64,000 bases of DNA from Novosphingobium sp. SG751A. Lineage in GTDB: Bacteria; Pseudomonadota; Alphaproteobacteria; Sphingomonadales; Sphingomonadaceae. The position numbers and the translations under genes were made by a program. Location: assembly GCF_013149295.1 (NCBI RefSeq), contig NZ_JABGCB010000002.1, forward strand, positions 310,001 through 374,000. Reading direction: 5' to 3'. Position 1 is the first letter of the stretch; each line of letters opens with the position of its first letter. A model generated the notes under the pieces. The model had not been told where the DNA came from and searched no databases. It was given only the letters and a program-made list of their open reading frames with translations. Below, piece by piece: positions 1 through 10,443 of the stretch.

Positions 1-6
1 CGACCG

Positions 7-357
7 GTGAGCCATCTCGCAACCGCCGAGGCGATGATTGCCGCCTATAACGCGCAGGATGCCGACCTTTACGTCTCCTATATGACCGATGATGCCTGCG
101 AAGCGGGTTATCGCGGGGCTGTGGTGCGTGAAGGCAAAGAAGGCACCCGCACGGGTCTGGCCGCCGCTTTTGCCAAGTGGCCGCACAACCATGCCGAGAT
201 CCGCGAAAAGCAGGCCATCGGCAATTATGTGCTGTTCCGCGAATATGTCACGCGCGGCCCGGCCAGCGATGGTTCGGAACTGGTTGAGCCGTTCGAAGTC
301 ATCGCCGTCTATTCGTTCGAGGGCGACAAATGCTCTCGCGTGGAGTTCATCCGCTAA
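7..357 (+). CDS. NTF2/SnoaL-like small protein in the nuo operon
   Basis: The protein is 116 residues from a GTG at 7, with the small alpha+beta layout of NTF2/SnoaL-like proteins: an N-terminal helix (ATAEAMIAAYNAQDADLY), aromatic-rich strands and an ending EVIAVYSFEGDKCSRVEFIR-type strand. Such folds bind small ligands or act as isomerase-like enzymes; nothing here names a substrate. The stop TAA overlaps the nuoE start (TAATG), so it belongs to the complex I transcript. The window edge hides the ribosome site, so the true start could lie further upstream. Placement between the presumed upstream nuoD and nuoE is unusual. A role in complex I is only inferred from position. Confidence 0.7.
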   Translation: MSHLATAEAMIAAYNAQDADLYVSYMTDDACEAGYRGAVVREGKEGTRTGLAAAFAKWPHNHAEIREKQAIGNYVLFREYVTRGPASDGSELVEPFEVIAVYSFEGDKCSRVEFIR

Positions 358-1025
358 TGGCTGATCGTCATATCTATCCCGATAGCCCCGAGCTGCGCGC
401 GCGTTGGGGCAATTTCGCGTGGACCGAGGCCAATGCGGCCAAGGCTAAGGAAATCGTCGCGCGTTACCCCGAGGGGCGTCAGCGTTCTGCTTCGATGCCT
501 CTGCTCGATCTGGCCCAGCGTCAGGTGGGCGCGGAAACGAACACGCAGGGCTGGCTGCCGATCCCGGTGATGGAATATGTCGCGAATTATCTCGACATGC
601 CGATCATCCGCGTGGTCGAGGTCGCCACCTTCTATACCATGTATAATCTGGTTCCGGTCGGAAAGTTCCATGTGCAGGTCTGCGGCACTACGCCCTGCAT
701 GCTGCGTGGCTCGGACGATCTGATCTCGGTCTGCAAGGCCAAGAAGATGCCGACCGGCGGCGTCTCGGAGGATGGTCTCTGGACCTTCACCGAGGTGGAA
801 TGCATGGGCAATTGCTCGTCAGCGCCGATGGTGCAGATCAATGACGACAATTACGAAGACCTGACCGCCGATCGTTTCGAGGGCATTCTGGATGCTCTGG
901 CGCGCGGCGAGAGCCCCAAGACGGGGACGCAGGAACCGGGTCGTCACACGGTTGAACCGGCCGGTGCGCTCTCGAACCTGCACGCGATGGTGGGCGAAAA
1001 TCACGATTATCGGGGGGAGTGGTAA
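357..1025 (+). CDS. nuoE: NADH-quinone oxidoreductase subunit E (24 kDa, 2Fe-2S)
   Basis: NuoE is part of the NADH dehydrogenase module of complex I and carries the N1a [2Fe-2S] cluster. The 222-residue protein has a helical N-terminus and a thioredoxin-like C-terminal domain with the four cluster ligands C109, C114 (VCGTTPC), C149 and C153 (CMGNC). An ATG at 357 overlapping the previous stop is preferred over an upstream in-frame start at 330, because MADRHIYPD matches the usual start of alphaproteobacterial NuoE. nuoF follows after three bases. Length and motif spacing are normal. Confidence 0.97.
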   Translation: MADRHIYPDSPELRARWGNFAWTEANAAKAKEIVARYPEGRQRSASMPLLDLAQRQVGAETNTQGWLPIPVMEYVANYLDMPIIRVVEVATFYTMYNLVPVGKFHVQVCGTTPCMLRGSDDLISVCKAKKMPTGGVSEDGLWTFTEVECMGNCSSAPMVQINDDNYEDLTADRFEGILDALARGESPKTGTQEPGRHTVEPAGALSNLHAMVGENHDYRGEW

Positions 1026-1028
1026 GTC

Positions 1029-2324
1029 ATGGCCCTTCAGGACAAGGATCGTATCTTCACCAACCTCTACGGCTATCAGCCGTGGAATCTGGCAGCGGCG
1101 CGCGCTCGCGGCGATTGGGACAACACCAAGGCGCTGATGGAGCGCGGCCGCGACGCGATCATTCAGGAAATCAAGGATTCGGGCCTTCGCGGTCGTGGCG
1201 GTGCGGGTTTCCCCACAGGCATGAAATGGAGCTTCATGCCCAAGGAAAGCAAGGACGGTCGTCCCAGCTTCCTGGTCATCAATGCCGACGAATCCGAACC
1301 GGGTTCGTGCAAAGACCGCGAAATCATCCGCCACGATCCGCATAAGCTGATCGAAGGCGCGCTGGTTGCCGGTTTTGCGATGGGGGCCCGTGCGGCCTAC
1401 ATCTATATTCGCGGCGAATATATCCGCGAAGCCGAAACGCTGTTTGCCGCTGTTGCCGAGGCTTATGACGCCGGTCTGGTGGGCAAGAACGCCAGCGGTT
1501 CGGGCTATGATTTCGACGTCTTCGTCCACCGCGGCGCTGGCGCTTATATCTGCGGCGAAGAAACCGCGATGATCGAGAGCATCGAAGGTAAGAAGGGCCA
1601 GCCCCGCCTCAAGCCTCCGTTCCCTGCCGGTGCCGGTCTTTATGGCTGCCCGACCACGGTGAACAATGTCGAATCGATTGCCGTGGCCCCCACCATCCTG
1701 CGTCGCGGCGCGAGCTGGTTCGCTTCGTTCGGGCGTGAGAACAATAAGGGCACCAAGCTCTTCCAGATCTCGGGCCATGTGAACAAGCCCTGCGTGGTCG
1801 AAGAAGAAATGTCGATCCCGTTCAGCGAACTGATCGAGAAGCATTGCGGCGGCATTCGCGGCGGCAAGGACAATCTGCTGGCGGTGATCCCCGGCGGTTC
1901 GTCGGTCCCGCTGGTGCCTGCCGAACAGATCTGGGACGCGCCGATGGACTTTGACGGTCTGCGTGCGGTCGGCTCGGGTCTGGGCACGGCGGCGGTGATT
2001 GTCATGGACAAGTCGACCGACATCGTGCGCGCGATCAGCCGCCTTTCGTACTTCTACAAGCACGAAAGCTGCGGCCAATGCACGCCCTGCCGCGAAGGCA
2101 CCGGCTGGATGTGGCGCGTGATGGAGCGTCTGCGCAAGGGCGATGCCGATGTGCAGGAAATCGACATGCTCTGGAACGTCACCAAGCAGGTTGAAGGTCA
2201 CACGATCTGCGCGCTGGGTGATGCGGCGGCATGGCCGATTCAGGGCCTGATCCGTCATTTCCGCCCCGAAATTGAGCGTCGCATTGCCGAAAAGGGCGGT
2301 GCGCTGCGGGAGGCCGCTGAGTAA
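1029..2324 (+). CDS. nuoF: NADH-quinone oxidoreductase subunit F (51 kDa, FMN and 4Fe-4S)
   Basis: NuoF oxidises NADH, passing electrons through FMN to the N3 [4Fe-4S] cluster. The glycine-rich FMN/NADH-binding segment [13 protein letters not shown] lies at residues 52-64. The cluster ligands are C348, C351, C354 (SCGQCTPC) and C394 (ICALG). At 431 residues it is full length. The gene ends in TAATG, its last base serving as the first base of the nuoG start, which indicates translational coupling. Confidence 0.98.
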   Translation: MALQDKDRIFTNLYGYQPWNLAAARARGDWDNTKALMERGRDAIIQEIKDSGLRGRGGAGFPTGMKWSFMPKESKDGRPSFLVINADESEPGSCKDREIIRHDPHKLIEGALVAGFAMGARAAYIYIRGEYIREAETLFAAVAEAYDAGLVGKNASGSGYDFDVFVHRGAGAYICGEETAMIESIEGKKGQPRLKPPFPAGAGLYGCPTTVNNVESIAVAPTILRRGASWFASFGRENNKGTKLFQISGHVNKPCVVEEEMSIPFSELIEKHCGGIRGGKDNLLAVIPGGSSVPLVPAEQIWDAPMDFDGLRAVGSGLGTAAVIVMDKSTDIVRAISRLSYFYKHESCGQCTPCREGTGWMWRVMERLRKGDADVQEIDMLWNVTKQVEGHTICALGDAAAWPIQGLIRHFRPEIERRIAEKGGALREAAE

Positions 2325-4348
2325 TGCCTAAGGTCAAAGTTGACGGCGTGGAACTTGAGGTGCCTGCCGGTGCCACTGTTCTGCAAGCCTGCGAGATGGC
2401 GGGGAAGGAAATTCCGCGCTTCTGTTATCACGAGCGTCTGAGCATTGCAGGCAATTGCCGCATGTGCCTAGTCGAGGTGAAGCCTGGGCCGCCCAAGCCG
2501 CAGGCTTCCTGCGCGCTTCCGGCCGCCGAAGGTCAGGAAATCCGCACCGACAGCGAGATGGTCAAGAAGGCGCGTGAAGGGGTGATGGAGTTTCTCCTCA
2601 TCAACCACCCGCTCGACTGCCCGATCTGCGATCAGGGCGGCGAATGCGACCTTCAGGACCAAAGCGTGGCCTATGGCCGCGGTTCTTCGCGTTATCACGA
2701 GCATAAGCGCGCGGTGACCGAGAAGTACATGGGTCCGCTGATCAAGACGGTGATGACGCGTTGCATCCAGTGCACGCGCTGCGTCCGTTTCAGCGAGGAA
2801 ATCGCGGGTGTGGATGAGATCGGCGCGCTGTATCGCGGCGAAAACATGCAGATCAGCACCTATCTGGAAAAGGCCTCGACGCACGAGCTGTCGGCCAATG
2901 TCATCGATCTGTGCCCGGTTGGCGCGCTGACCTCGCGTCCTTACGCGTTTGAAGCTCGTCCGTGGGAATTGAAGAAGACGATCTCGATCGACGTTTCGGA
3001 CGCCATCGGCTCGAACATCCGCGTCGATGCGCGCGGCCGCGAAGCCATGCGTATCCTGCCGCGCGTCAATGATGACGTGAACGAGGAATGGCTGTCCGAC
3101 AAGGGCCGCTATATGGTCGATGGCCTGTCCAAGCGCCGTCTCGACCGCCCGTTCATCCGTCTCGACGGCAAGCTCAAGGCTGTGTCGTGGGACGAAGCGC
3201 TTGCCGCTGTCGCCAAGATCGCGCCGGGCAATTCGATTGCGGCGGTGGCCGGCGATCTCGTCGACGTTGAAACCATGTATGCCGCCAAGAAGCTGCTGTC
3301 GGGCCTCGGCTCGTCGGTGCTCGAAGGGCGTCAGACGGGTCTGGCCTATGACACAGCCAATCTGGCGGCGGTCAATTTCAATTCGGGCCTTGCCGGGATT
3401 GAAAGCGCCGATGCGATCCTGATCGTGGGCAGCCATGTCCGCTGGGAAGCGGCTGTGCTCAACGCTCGCCTGCGCAAGGCGGTCAAGCATGGCGCCAAGG
3501 TGTTCATCATCGGCCCCGAATGGGCAACGACCTATCCGGCCGAATTCCTGGGTTCGGATGCCTCGGTTCTGAACAACCTTCCCGCGCATGTCTGGTCGGC
3601 TTTGCAGGGTGCCAAGCGTCCCGCGCTGATCATCGGTGGGGCAGGGCTGGCCAAGGGCGCGCTCGAAGCCGGTCTGGCGATCAGCGAACAGCTTGGGTTC
3701 GTGCGCACGCTGGAAGATGGCTCGGTATGGAACGGATTCAACGTTCTGCACATGGCTGCTTCGCGCATGGGCGGGCTGGTGCTGGGCTATGCTCAAAAGG
3801 GCGGTATCAGTGATGTCGCCGCCGCCAAGCCCAAGCTGCTGCTTTCGCTGGGCGCGGATGAGGTGGATTACACTAAGTTCGCCGACAGCATGATCGTCTA
3901 TGTCGGCCATCATGGCGACAAGGGCGCGCATGCCGCCGACGTGATCCTGCCCGCTTCGGCCTTCACCGAAAAGGTCGGCATTTACGTCAACACCGAAGGT
4001 CGCGTGCAGTTCGCCGAAAAGGCTGTGTTTGCGCCCGGTGATGCGCGTGAAGACTGGGCGATCCTGCGTGCCATTGCGCAGGTGCTGAACGTGAACGTCG
4101 GCTTTGACAGCTTTGACGAACTGCGCAGCGCGCTGTTTGCTGAATATCCGGCGCTGCTGGTTGATGGTGGTTTGATCGATTTCGGTCCGCTGCCCACCGG
4201 TGTTTCGGGTTCGGCTGCTGGCGAAATCGCCTATCCGATCAAGGATTTCTATCTGACGAACCCGATTGCACGGGCGAGTGAAACGCTTGCCAAGTGCTCG
4301 GCAGAATTGCTGCACGGGTCGCAACCCCAAGCGGAGGCTGCGGAATGA
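2324..4348 (+). CDS. nuoG: NADH-quinone oxidoreductase subunit G (75 kDa)
   Basis: NuoG is the large iron-sulfur subunit of the peripheral arm. The N-terminal ferredoxin domain has [2Fe-2S] ligands C34, C45, C48 and C63. A His-Cys3 site follows (H95, C99, C102, C108), then a four-cysteine site (C147, C150, C153, C197). The remainder is a molybdopterin-oxidoreductase-like domain that has lost its cofactor. At 674 residues it is typical for alphaproteobacteria, and the extra N7 cluster motif is not evident. The stop overlaps nuoH by ATGA. Confidence 0.97.
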   Translation: MPKVKVDGVELEVPAGATVLQACEMAGKEIPRFCYHERLSIAGNCRMCLVEVKPGPPKPQASCALPAAEGQEIRTDSEMVKKAREGVMEFLLINHPLDCPICDQGGECDLQDQSVAYGRGSSRYHEHKRAVTEKYMGPLIKTVMTRCIQCTRCVRFSEEIAGVDEIGALYRGENMQISTYLEKASTHELSANVIDLCPVGALTSRPYAFEARPWELKKTISIDVSDAIGSNIRVDARGREAMRILPRVNDDVNEEWLSDKGRYMVDGLSKRRLDRPFIRLDGKLKAVSWDEALAAVAKIAPGNSIAAVAGDLVDVETMYAAKKLLSGLGSSVLEGRQTGLAYDTANLAAVNFNSGLAGIESADAILIVGSHVRWEAAVLNARLRKAVKHGAKVFIIGPEWATTYPAEFLGSDASVLNNLPAHVWSALQGAKRPALIIGGAGLAKGALEAGLAISEQLGFVRTLEDGSVWNGFNVLHMAASRMGGLVLGYAQKGGISDVAAAKPKLLLSLGADEVDYTKFADSMIVYVGHHGDKGAHAADVILPASAFTEKVGIYVNTEGRVQFAEKAVFAPGDAREDWAILRAIAQVLNVNVGFDSFDELRSALFAEYPALLVDGGLIDFGPLPTGVSGSAAGEIAYPIKDFYLTNPIARASETLAKCSAELLHGSQPQAEAAE

Positions 4349-5391
4349 CCGCCTTCTTCCAATCGCTTGGCCTGCCGTTCGAAGCGGCATGGCTGATTTC
4401 CACCATTGCGGGGATCTTGCTGATCGCGCTGCCGCTGATGCTCAGCGTCGCGATGATCATCTATGTCGACCGCAAGATCTGGGCGGCCATGGCGCTGCGT
4501 CGCGGCCCGAACGTTGTCGGCCCGCTGGGCCTGCTTCAGTCGTTTGCCGACGGTCTGAAGGTTTTCCTTCAGGAAACCATCGTTCCGACCGCCGCCAACA
4601 AGGGCATCTTCCTGATCGGCCCGGTGGTGACCTTCACGGTCACGCTGCTGGCCTGGGCGGTGATCCCGTTCAACTCGGGCGCGATCCTGGCCGACATTAA
4701 CGTGGGCCTGCTCTATGTTCTGGCGATTTCGTCGCTGGGCGTTTACGGCACGATCATGGCCGGTTGGGCATCGAACTCGAAATATCCGTTTTTCAGTGCG
4801 ATGCGCGCCTCTGCTCAGATGATTTCTTATGAAGTCTCGATCGGCTTCATCCTCATCTGTGTGGTGCTGTGGGCTGGCTCGTTCAATCTGGGCACGATCG
4901 TTTCGGCGCAGAAGGGCCATGTGTTCGGCATTCTGAACGGCTTTGGTTTCAATCCGCTGCTGTTCCCGATGTGGGTGCTGTTCCTGATCTCGGGCATGGC
5001 CGAAACCCAGCGCGCTCCGTTTGACCTTTGCGAAGCGGAAAGCGAACTGGTTGCCGGTTATCAGACCGAATATTCCTCGATGGCCTTTGCGCTGTTCTGG
5101 CTCGGCGAATACGGCAACGTGCTCCTGATGTGCGCGCTTAATGCCACGCTGTTCTGGGGCGGTTATCTGCCGCCGCTGGATATTCCGGTGCTTTATGCCG
5201 TGCCGGGCGTGATCTGGCTGCTGCTCAAGATCTTCTTCTTCTTCTTTGTGTTCAGCTGGGTGAAGGCCACCGTGCCGCGCTATCGTTATGACCAGCTGAT
5301 GCGTCTGGGCTGGAAAATCTTCCTGCCGCTCTCGCTGCTGTTCGTTTTCCTCGTCAGCGGTTACCTCATGGCTACGGGACATTTTGCATGA
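4345..5391 (+). CDS. nuoH: NADH-quinone oxidoreductase subunit H (ND1)
   Basis: NuoH is the membrane subunit that forms much of the quinone cavity at the junction of the two arms. The 348-residue protein is strongly hydrophobic, with about eight membrane segments, and has the family motifs [14 protein letters not shown], the acidic loop [20 protein letters not shown] and the C-terminal [14 protein letters not shown]. The ATG at 4345 overlaps the nuoG stop and is preferred over an in-frame upstream start at 4294. The stop again overlaps nuoI by ATGA. Confidence 0.97.
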   Translation: MTAFFQSLGLPFEAAWLISTIAGILLIALPLMLSVAMIIYVDRKIWAAMALRRGPNVVGPLGLLQSFADGLKVFLQETIVPTAANKGIFLIGPVVTFTVTLLAWAVIPFNSGAILADINVGLLYVLAISSLGVYGTIMAGWASNSKYPFFSAMRASAQMISYEVSIGFILICVVLWAGSFNLGTIVSAQKGHVFGILNGFGFNPLLFPMWVLFLISGMAETQRAPFDLCEAESELVAGYQTEYSSMAFALFWLGEYGNVLLMCALNATLFWGGYLPPLDIPVLYAVPGVIWLLLKIFFFFFVFSWVKATVPRYRYDQLMRLGWKIFLPLSLLFVFLVSGYLMATGHFA

Positions 5392-5873
5392 GCGTCGCCC
5401 ATCTCATCAAGAGTTTCACCCTCTGGGAGTTCGTGAAGGCTCACGCCCTGACCTTGAAGTATTTCTTCAAGGAAAAGGCGACCATCAACTATCCCTATGA
5501 GAAGAACCCGCTTTCGCCCCGTTTCCGTGGTGAACATGCGCTGCGCCGCTATCCCAATGGGGAAGAGCGCTGCATCGCTTGTAAATTGTGCGAGGCGATC
5601 TGTCCCGCACAGGCCATCACTATCGAGGCCGAACCGCGCGAAGACGGCAGCCGCCGCACGACGCGCTACGATATTGACATGACCAAGTGCATCTTCTGCG
5701 GCTTTTGTCAGGAAGCATGTCCGGTCGACGCCGTCGTCGAAGGGCCGAATTTCGAATACGCGACCGAAACGCGTGCCGAACTGCTCTATGACAAGAACAA
5801 GCTGTTGGCGAACGGGGACAAGTGGGAGCGGGCGATTGCCGCGAACCTTGAAGCCGACGCGCCCTACCGTTAA
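5388..5873 (+). CDS. nuoI: NADH-quinone oxidoreductase subunit I (TYKY, two 4Fe-4S)
   Basis: NuoI carries clusters N6a and N6b, which hand electrons on towards N2. Two classical 8Fe ferredoxin motifs are present: C62-C65-C68-C72 ([11 protein letters not shown]) and C101-C104-C107-C111 ([11 protein letters not shown]), each followed by P. The protein is 161 residues, normal for alphaproteobacteria, with an N-terminal amphipathic region that lies on the membrane arm. A 21-base gap with a GGAGACAAGAG ribosome site separates it from nuoJ. Confidence 0.98.
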   Translation: MSVAHLIKSFTLWEFVKAHALTLKYFFKEKATINYPYEKNPLSPRFRGEHALRRYPNGEERCIACKLCEAICPAQAITIEAEPREDGSRRTTRYDIDMTKCIFCGFCQEACPVDAVVEGPNFEYATETRAELLYDKNKLLANGDKWERAIAANLEADAPYR

Positions 5874-5894
5874 GGCGCGGGCCGGAGACAAGAG

Positions 5895-6512
5895 ATGATC
5901 CAAACGCTTGCCTTTTATCTGTTCGCCGCGCTGGTGATTGCCTCGGCCGTGATGACCATCACGGCGCGCAATCCGGTGCATTCCGTGCTTTGGCTGATCC
6001 TGGCATTTTTCAACGCTGCGGGTCTGATGATCCTGATCGGCGCCGAATTCATCGCGATGCTTCTTGTCATCGTCTATGTCGGCGCGGTGGCGGTGCTGTT
6101 CCTCTTTGTGGTGATGATGCTCGACATCGACTTTGCCACGCTGCGGGCCGGTTTTGTGAAGAACTTTCCGCTGGGTCTGGCGATTGCGGGCATCCTGCTG
6201 GCCGAACTTCTGTTTGGTCTTGGCGCTCATTCGGCCGGTGGCCTTGTGCTGGGCACGCCCGATGCGGCGACGGCTCCTGCGGCCAATGTGCCCAATATTC
6301 AGGCGATCGGTGCGGTGCTTTACGGGCACTACCTGTTCCTGTTCGAAGCGGCTGGTGTTGTGCTGCTGGTAGCCATGATCGGCGCCATCGTGCTGACCCA
6401 TCGCCAGCGTAATGACGTGCGTCCGCAGAATATCTCCGAACAGGTCAAGCGCCGTCCGGAAGATGCCACCATCAACACCCGTCCCGAAGTGGGCGGCGGC
6501 GTGAAGCTGTAA
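5895..6512 (+). CDS. nuoJ: NADH-quinone oxidoreductase subunit J (ND6)
   Basis: NuoJ is a small membrane subunit of the proton-pumping arm. In its 205 residues there are five hydrophobic segments, with the conserved [15 protein letters not shown] stretch around the third helix where the pi-bulge lies, and a soluble C-terminal tail. The start at 5895 has a good ribosome site. nuoK begins ten bases after its stop. Confidence 0.96.
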   Translation: MIQTLAFYLFAALVIASAVMTITARNPVHSVLWLILAFFNAAGLMILIGAEFIAMLLVIVYVGAVAVLFLFVVMMLDIDFATLRAGFVKNFPLGLAIAGILLAELLFGLGAHSAGGLVLGTPDAATAPAANVPNIQAIGAVLYGHYLFLFEAAGVVLLVAMIGAIVLTHRQRNDVRPQNISEQVKRRPEDATINTRPEVGGGVKL

Positions 6513-6522
6513 GGGGGCGGCC

Positions 6523-6828
6523 ATGATCGGTATCGAACATTATATCGTTGTCAGCTCGATCCTCTTCGGGCTGGGCGTGCTGGGCATCGTGCTCAACCGC
6601 AAGAACATCATCATCGTGTTGATGGCCATCGAGCTTATTCTGCTCTCGGTGAACATCAACCTCGTGGCCTTCAGCGCCTTCCTGCATGACCTGGCCGGTC
6701 AGATCTTCGCGATGTTCGTGTTGACGGTGGCCGCGGGTGAAGCAGCCGTGGGCCTGGCCATCCTCGTGATCTACTTCCGCAGCCGCGGCACGATCGCGGT
6801 GGACGACGCCAACCGGATGAAGGGGTAA
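6523..6828 (+). CDS. nuoK: NADH-quinone oxidoreductase subunit K (ND4L)
   Basis: NuoK is a three-helix membrane subunit that contributes a proton channel. The 101-residue protein carries the expected glutamates in helix 2 ([17 protein letters not shown]) and helix 3 ([14 protein letters not shown]). The GTG start of nuoL lies five bases downstream, so coupling is likely. Nothing is unusual in length or composition. Confidence 0.97.
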   Translation: MIGIEHYIVVSSILFGLGVLGIVLNRKNIIIVLMAIELILLSVNINLVAFSAFLHDLAGQIFAMFVLTVAAGEAAVGLAILVIYFRSRGTIAVDDANRMKG

Positions 6829-6833
6829 GACCT

Positions 6834-8870
6834 GTGCATTCGATCCTCTTCATTGTTTTCCTGCCGTTGCTGGCCTCGGTTATCGCCGGGCTTGGCAACA
6901 AGGCGCTGGGCAAGTTCCCGGCCAAGGTGGTGACGACAGGCGGGCTTTTCGCAGCCTGCGCTCTGTCGTGGCCGATCTTCATCGGCTTCCTGACGGGTAA
7001 TGCCGAAGCCACCGTCGTTCCTGTGCTCAAGTGGGTGCAGTCGGGCGATCTCAGCTTTGACTGGGAATTGCGCGTCGACACGCTGACGGCGGTGATGCTG
7101 GTGGTGATCACCAGCGTATCGGCGCTGGTCCACCTCTATAGCTGGGGTTATATGGACGAGGAGCCGGATCAGCCGCGCTTCTTCGCCTATCTCTCGCTCT
7201 TCACCTTCGCCATGCTCATGCTGGTGACCGCGAACAATCTGGTTCAGATGTTCTTCGGCTGGGAAGGCGTGGGTCTGGCTTCGTACCTGCTGATTGGCTT
7301 CTGGTTTCGCAAGCCTTCTGCCGGCGCGGCCGCGATCAAGGCTTTCGTGGTCAACCGCGTGGGCGACCTTGGCTTCATGCTGGGCATTTTCGGCGTGTTT
7401 CTGGTGTTCGGCACGGTTTCGATCCCCGAAATTCTCGCCAATGTTCCCAACCATGCGGGCAGCACGATCGGCTTCCTCGGCCACCGCTTTGATACGCTGA
7501 CGATCCTCTCGATCCTGCTGTTCATCGGCGCGATGGGTAAGTCGGCGCAGCTTGGCCTCCACACCTGGCTCCCCGACGCGATGGAAGGCCCGACGCCTGT
7601 GTCGGCGCTGATCCACGCGGCCACGATGGTGACCGCAGGCGTGTTCATGACCTGCCGCCTTTCGCCGCTGTTCGCGGCCAGCCCCGATGCGATGACTTTC
7701 GTCACCATCGTTGGCGCGGCCACCTGCTTCTTTGCCGCCACGATCGGCACGACGCAGTGGGATATCAAGCGTGTGATCGCTTATTCGACCTGTTCGCAGC
7801 TGGGCTATATGTTCTTTGCGGCTGGTTCGGGCGCTTTCGGCGCGGCCATGTTCCACCTGTTCACGCACGCTTTCTTCAAAGCGCTGTTGTTCCTTGGCGC
7901 TGGCTCGGTGATCCATGCGATGCATCACGAGCAGGACATGCGCTATTACGGCGCGCTGCGTAAGAAGATCCCGCTCACCTATTGGGCGATGATGGCCGGC
8001 ACGCTGGCGATCACCGGGGTGGGTATCGTCGACGTGTTCGGTTTCGCAGGCTTCTATTCGAAGGACTCGATCCTCGAAGCCGCCTATGGCACCGGCACGG
8101 GCGTTGGCCACTTTGCCTTCTTCATGGGCATCACCGCCGCTTTGCTGACCTCGTTCTACTCGTGGCGTCTGGTGTTCCTGACCTTCTTCGGCAAGGCCCG
8201 CTGGTCGCAGTCGGAGCATATCCAGCACGCCGTTCATGACGATCACGGCCATGGCCATGATCACGCGCATGACCATCATCACGGTCACGCCCATGATGAC
8301 GACGGCACCGCCGGCTATCATCCGCATGAAAGCCCGCTGGTCATGCTGCTCCCGCTCATCATCCTGAGCATGGGCGCGATCTTTGCCGGTTTCGTCTTCA
8401 ACCATGCCTTCATCTCCGAAGGCGAGGGCGAGTTCTGGAAGGGCAGCCTCGTGTTCTCCGAACATCTCATCCACCACATGCACGAAGTGCCGGTGTGGGT
8501 GAAATGGGCTCCGTTCGGCGTGATGGTCACCGGCCTGCTGGGCGCAATCTACGCTTACATCATCAATCCCGGCTTCCCGGCGGCCTTTGTCCGCGCGATC
8601 AAGCCGATCCACACTTTCGTTTACAACAAGTGGTTCTTTGACGAGCTCTACAACTTCCTGTTCGTCCGTCCTGCCTTCGCGCTGGGTCGGTTGTTCTGGA
8701 AGGTGGGCGACGTTGGCTTCATCGACCGCTTTGGCCCCAATGGTGCGGCCTGGGTTGTGGTTCAGGGCACGGGTCTGGCTCGTCGTCTCCAATCTGGTCT
8801 GCTCACCAGCTATGCGCTGTGGATGCTGATCGGCCTGGTGGCTGCGGTCAGCTGGGTTCTCACTCGATAA
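6834..8870 (+). CDS. nuoL: NADH-quinone oxidoreductase subunit L (ND5) with His-rich loop
   Basis: NuoL is the distal antiporter-like proton-pumping subunit. The 678-residue protein begins at a GTG and has the transporter core with TWLPDAMEGPTPVSALIHAATMV and the HAFFKALLFLGAGSVIHA helix, then the long lateral helix and C-terminal anchor. A loop around residues 464-490 is packed with histidine and aspartate (12 histidines within about 25 residues), with two more shortly after. Metal binding by this loop is inference only; NuoL insertions here vary among species. Confidence 0.97.
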   Translation: MHSILFIVFLPLLASVIAGLGNKALGKFPAKVVTTGGLFAACALSWPIFIGFLTGNAEATVVPVLKWVQSGDLSFDWELRVDTLTAVMLVVITSVSALVHLYSWGYMDEEPDQPRFFAYLSLFTFAMLMLVTANNLVQMFFGWEGVGLASYLLIGFWFRKPSAGAAAIKAFVVNRVGDLGFMLGIFGVFLVFGTVSIPEILANVPNHAGSTIGFLGHRFDTLTILSILLFIGAMGKSAQLGLHTWLPDAMEGPTPVSALIHAATMVTAGVFMTCRLSPLFAASPDAMTFVTIVGAATCFFAATIGTTQWDIKRVIAYSTCSQLGYMFFAAGSGAFGAAMFHLFTHAFFKALLFLGAGSVIHAMHHEQDMRYYGALRKKIPLTYWAMMAGTLAITGVGIVDVFGFAGFYSKDSILEAAYGTGTGVGHFAFFMGITAALLTSFYSWRLVFLTFFGKARWSQSEHIQHAVHDDHGHGHDHAHDHHHGHAHDDDGTAGYHPHESPLVMLLPLIILSMGAIFAGFVFNHAFISEGEGEFWKGSLVFSEHLIHHMHEVPVWVKWAPFGVMVTGLLGAIYAYIINPGFPAAFVRAIKPIHTFVYNKWFFDELYNFLFVRPAFALGRLFWKVGDVGFIDRFGPNGAAWVVVQGTGLARRLQSGLLTSYALWMLIGLVAAVSWVLTR

Positions 8871-8892
8871 AGGCGGGCAGCGAAAAGGTTTT

Positions 8893-10443
8893 ATGGCAAT
8901 GACCGGTTTTCCCATCCTTTCGCTGATGCTGGCGGTGCCAGCGGTTGCGGCTGTGGCGGCTTTGTTCGCCTCAGCCGGGGCCGCGCGCACCATCGCGTTG
9001 GTGGCGACGTTGATCGACCTGGCGCTGGGCCTCGATCTCTGGGCCAATTACCAGATCGGCGGGCCCCAGTGGCAATTCGTCGAACACGCCCAATTGTTCA
9101 GCGGTTTCAGCTGGGCGCTTGGCATTGACGGCATCGCACTTGTGCTGATCGTCCTGTCCGTCTTTCTGATGCCGATCTGTATCGGCGCCAGCTGGGATGC
9201 GATCGAGAAGCGTGTGCCTGAATATATGGCCGCGTTCCTGTTCATGGAAACGCTGATGATCGGCGTTTTCGCGGCGCAGGATCTCTTCCTGTTCTACATT
9301 CTGTTCGAGGCAGGCCTGATCCCGATGTATCTGATCATCGGTATCTGGGGCGGCGCGGATCGTATCTACGCCAGCTACAAGTTCTTCCTCTATACGCTGC
9401 TTGGCTCGGTGCTGATGCTGATCGCCATGCTGTGGATCGTGAACCTGACGGGTACGACCTCGATCCCCGTGCTGATGGAATATAACTTCCCGGTGCAGGC
9501 GCAGTATTTGCTGTGGCTGGCCTTCTTCGCCTCGTTTGCGGTGAAGATGCCGATGTGGCCGGTGCATACCTGGCTTCCCGACGCGCACGTTCAGGCGCCG
9601 ACCGCTGGTTCGGTCATTCTGGCGGGCGTGCTGCTCAAGATGGGCGGCTATGGTTTCATCCGCTTCAGCCTGCCCTTCTTCCCCGAAGCCAGCGCCTATT
9701 TCGCGCCGCTGGTGTGGGGCCTCTCGATTGTCGCGGTGGTTTACACCTCGCTGGTGGCGCTGGTTCAGTCGGACATGAAGAAGCTGATCGCCTATTCGTC
9801 GGTGGCGCATATGGCCATCGTGACGCTGGGCCTGTTCGCGTTCAACCGTCAGGGCCTTGAAGGTTCGATGGTGGTGATGCTGGCCCACGGTCTGGTGTCG
9901 GGCGCGCTCTTCCTTTGCGTTGGCGTCATCTATGACCGCCTGCACACCCGCGAAATCAGCCGTTACGGCGGTCTTGCGATCAACATGCCCTATTATGCTC
10001 TGTTCTTCATGTTCTTCACCATGGCTTCGGTGGGTCTGCCCGCTACGGCCAACTTCGTGGGTGAATTCCTGTCGCTTCAGGGCATCTACAAGGCGTCGAG
10101 CTGGACCGCGCTGATTGCGGGCACGGGCATCATTCTGGGTGCGGCCTATATGCTGTATCTCTATCGCCGGGTTGCCTTTGGCGAGCAGAAGAATGCCGAT
10201 GCCGCCGCCATGCCTGACCTGACCGTTCGCGAATATCTGCTGCTGACGCCGCTGGTGATCGCAACACTTTGGATGGGCATCTATCCCGAAAGCTTCATCG
10301 CGCCGATCCGTGCCGATATCGCCCATCTCGACGCCCGCCTTGCGGCGGCCCGTCCGGCAGGCGATGCGCAGGTGACGCCGGGCCACCCTGTGGCCGAGAC
10401 TCATGAAAGCGCCGAGCATAACGGCGAAGGGAGTGAAAAGTAA
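8893..10443 (+). CDS. nuoM: NADH-quinone oxidoreductase subunit M (ND4)
   Basis: NuoM is the middle antiporter-like proton pump. The 516-residue, multi-helix protein has the signature HTWLPDAHVQAPTAGSVILA, a lysine-bearing LLKMGGYG helix and the YSSVAHM segment. Glutamate in LFYILFEAGLIPMYL matches the key E of transmembrane helix 5. The C-terminal tail is soluble and rich in H and E. Its stop overlaps the nuoN start (TAATG). Confidence 0.97.
   Translation: MAMTGFPILSLMLAVPAVAAVAALFASAGAARTIALVATLIDLALGLDLWANYQIGGPQWQFVEHAQLFSGFSWALGIDGIALVLIVLSVFLMPICIGASWDAIEKRVPEYMAAFLFMETLMIGVFAAQDLFLFYILFEAGLIPMYLIIGIWGGADRIYASYKFFLYTLLGSVLMLIAMLWIVNLTGTTSIPVLMEYNFPVQAQYLLWLAFFASFAVKMPMWPVHTWLPDAHVQAPTAGSVILAGVLLKMGGYGFIRFSLPFFPEASAYFAPLVWGLSIVAVVYTSLVALVQSDMKKLIAYSSVAHMAIVTLGLFAFNRQGLEGSMVVMLAHGLVSGALFLCVGVIYDRLHTREISRYGGLAINMPYYALFFMFFTMASVGLPATANFVGEFLSLQGIYKASSWTALIAGTGIILGAAYMLYLYRRVAFGEQKNADAAAMPDLTVREYLLLTPLVIATLWMGIYPESFIAPIRADIAHLDARLAAARPAGDAQVTPGHPVAETHESAEHNGEGSEK

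Noticed and set aside
8220..8330. Histidine-rich stretch as part of a separate metal transporter gene
   Set aside because: It is within the unbroken NuoL frame with NuoL motifs on both sides.
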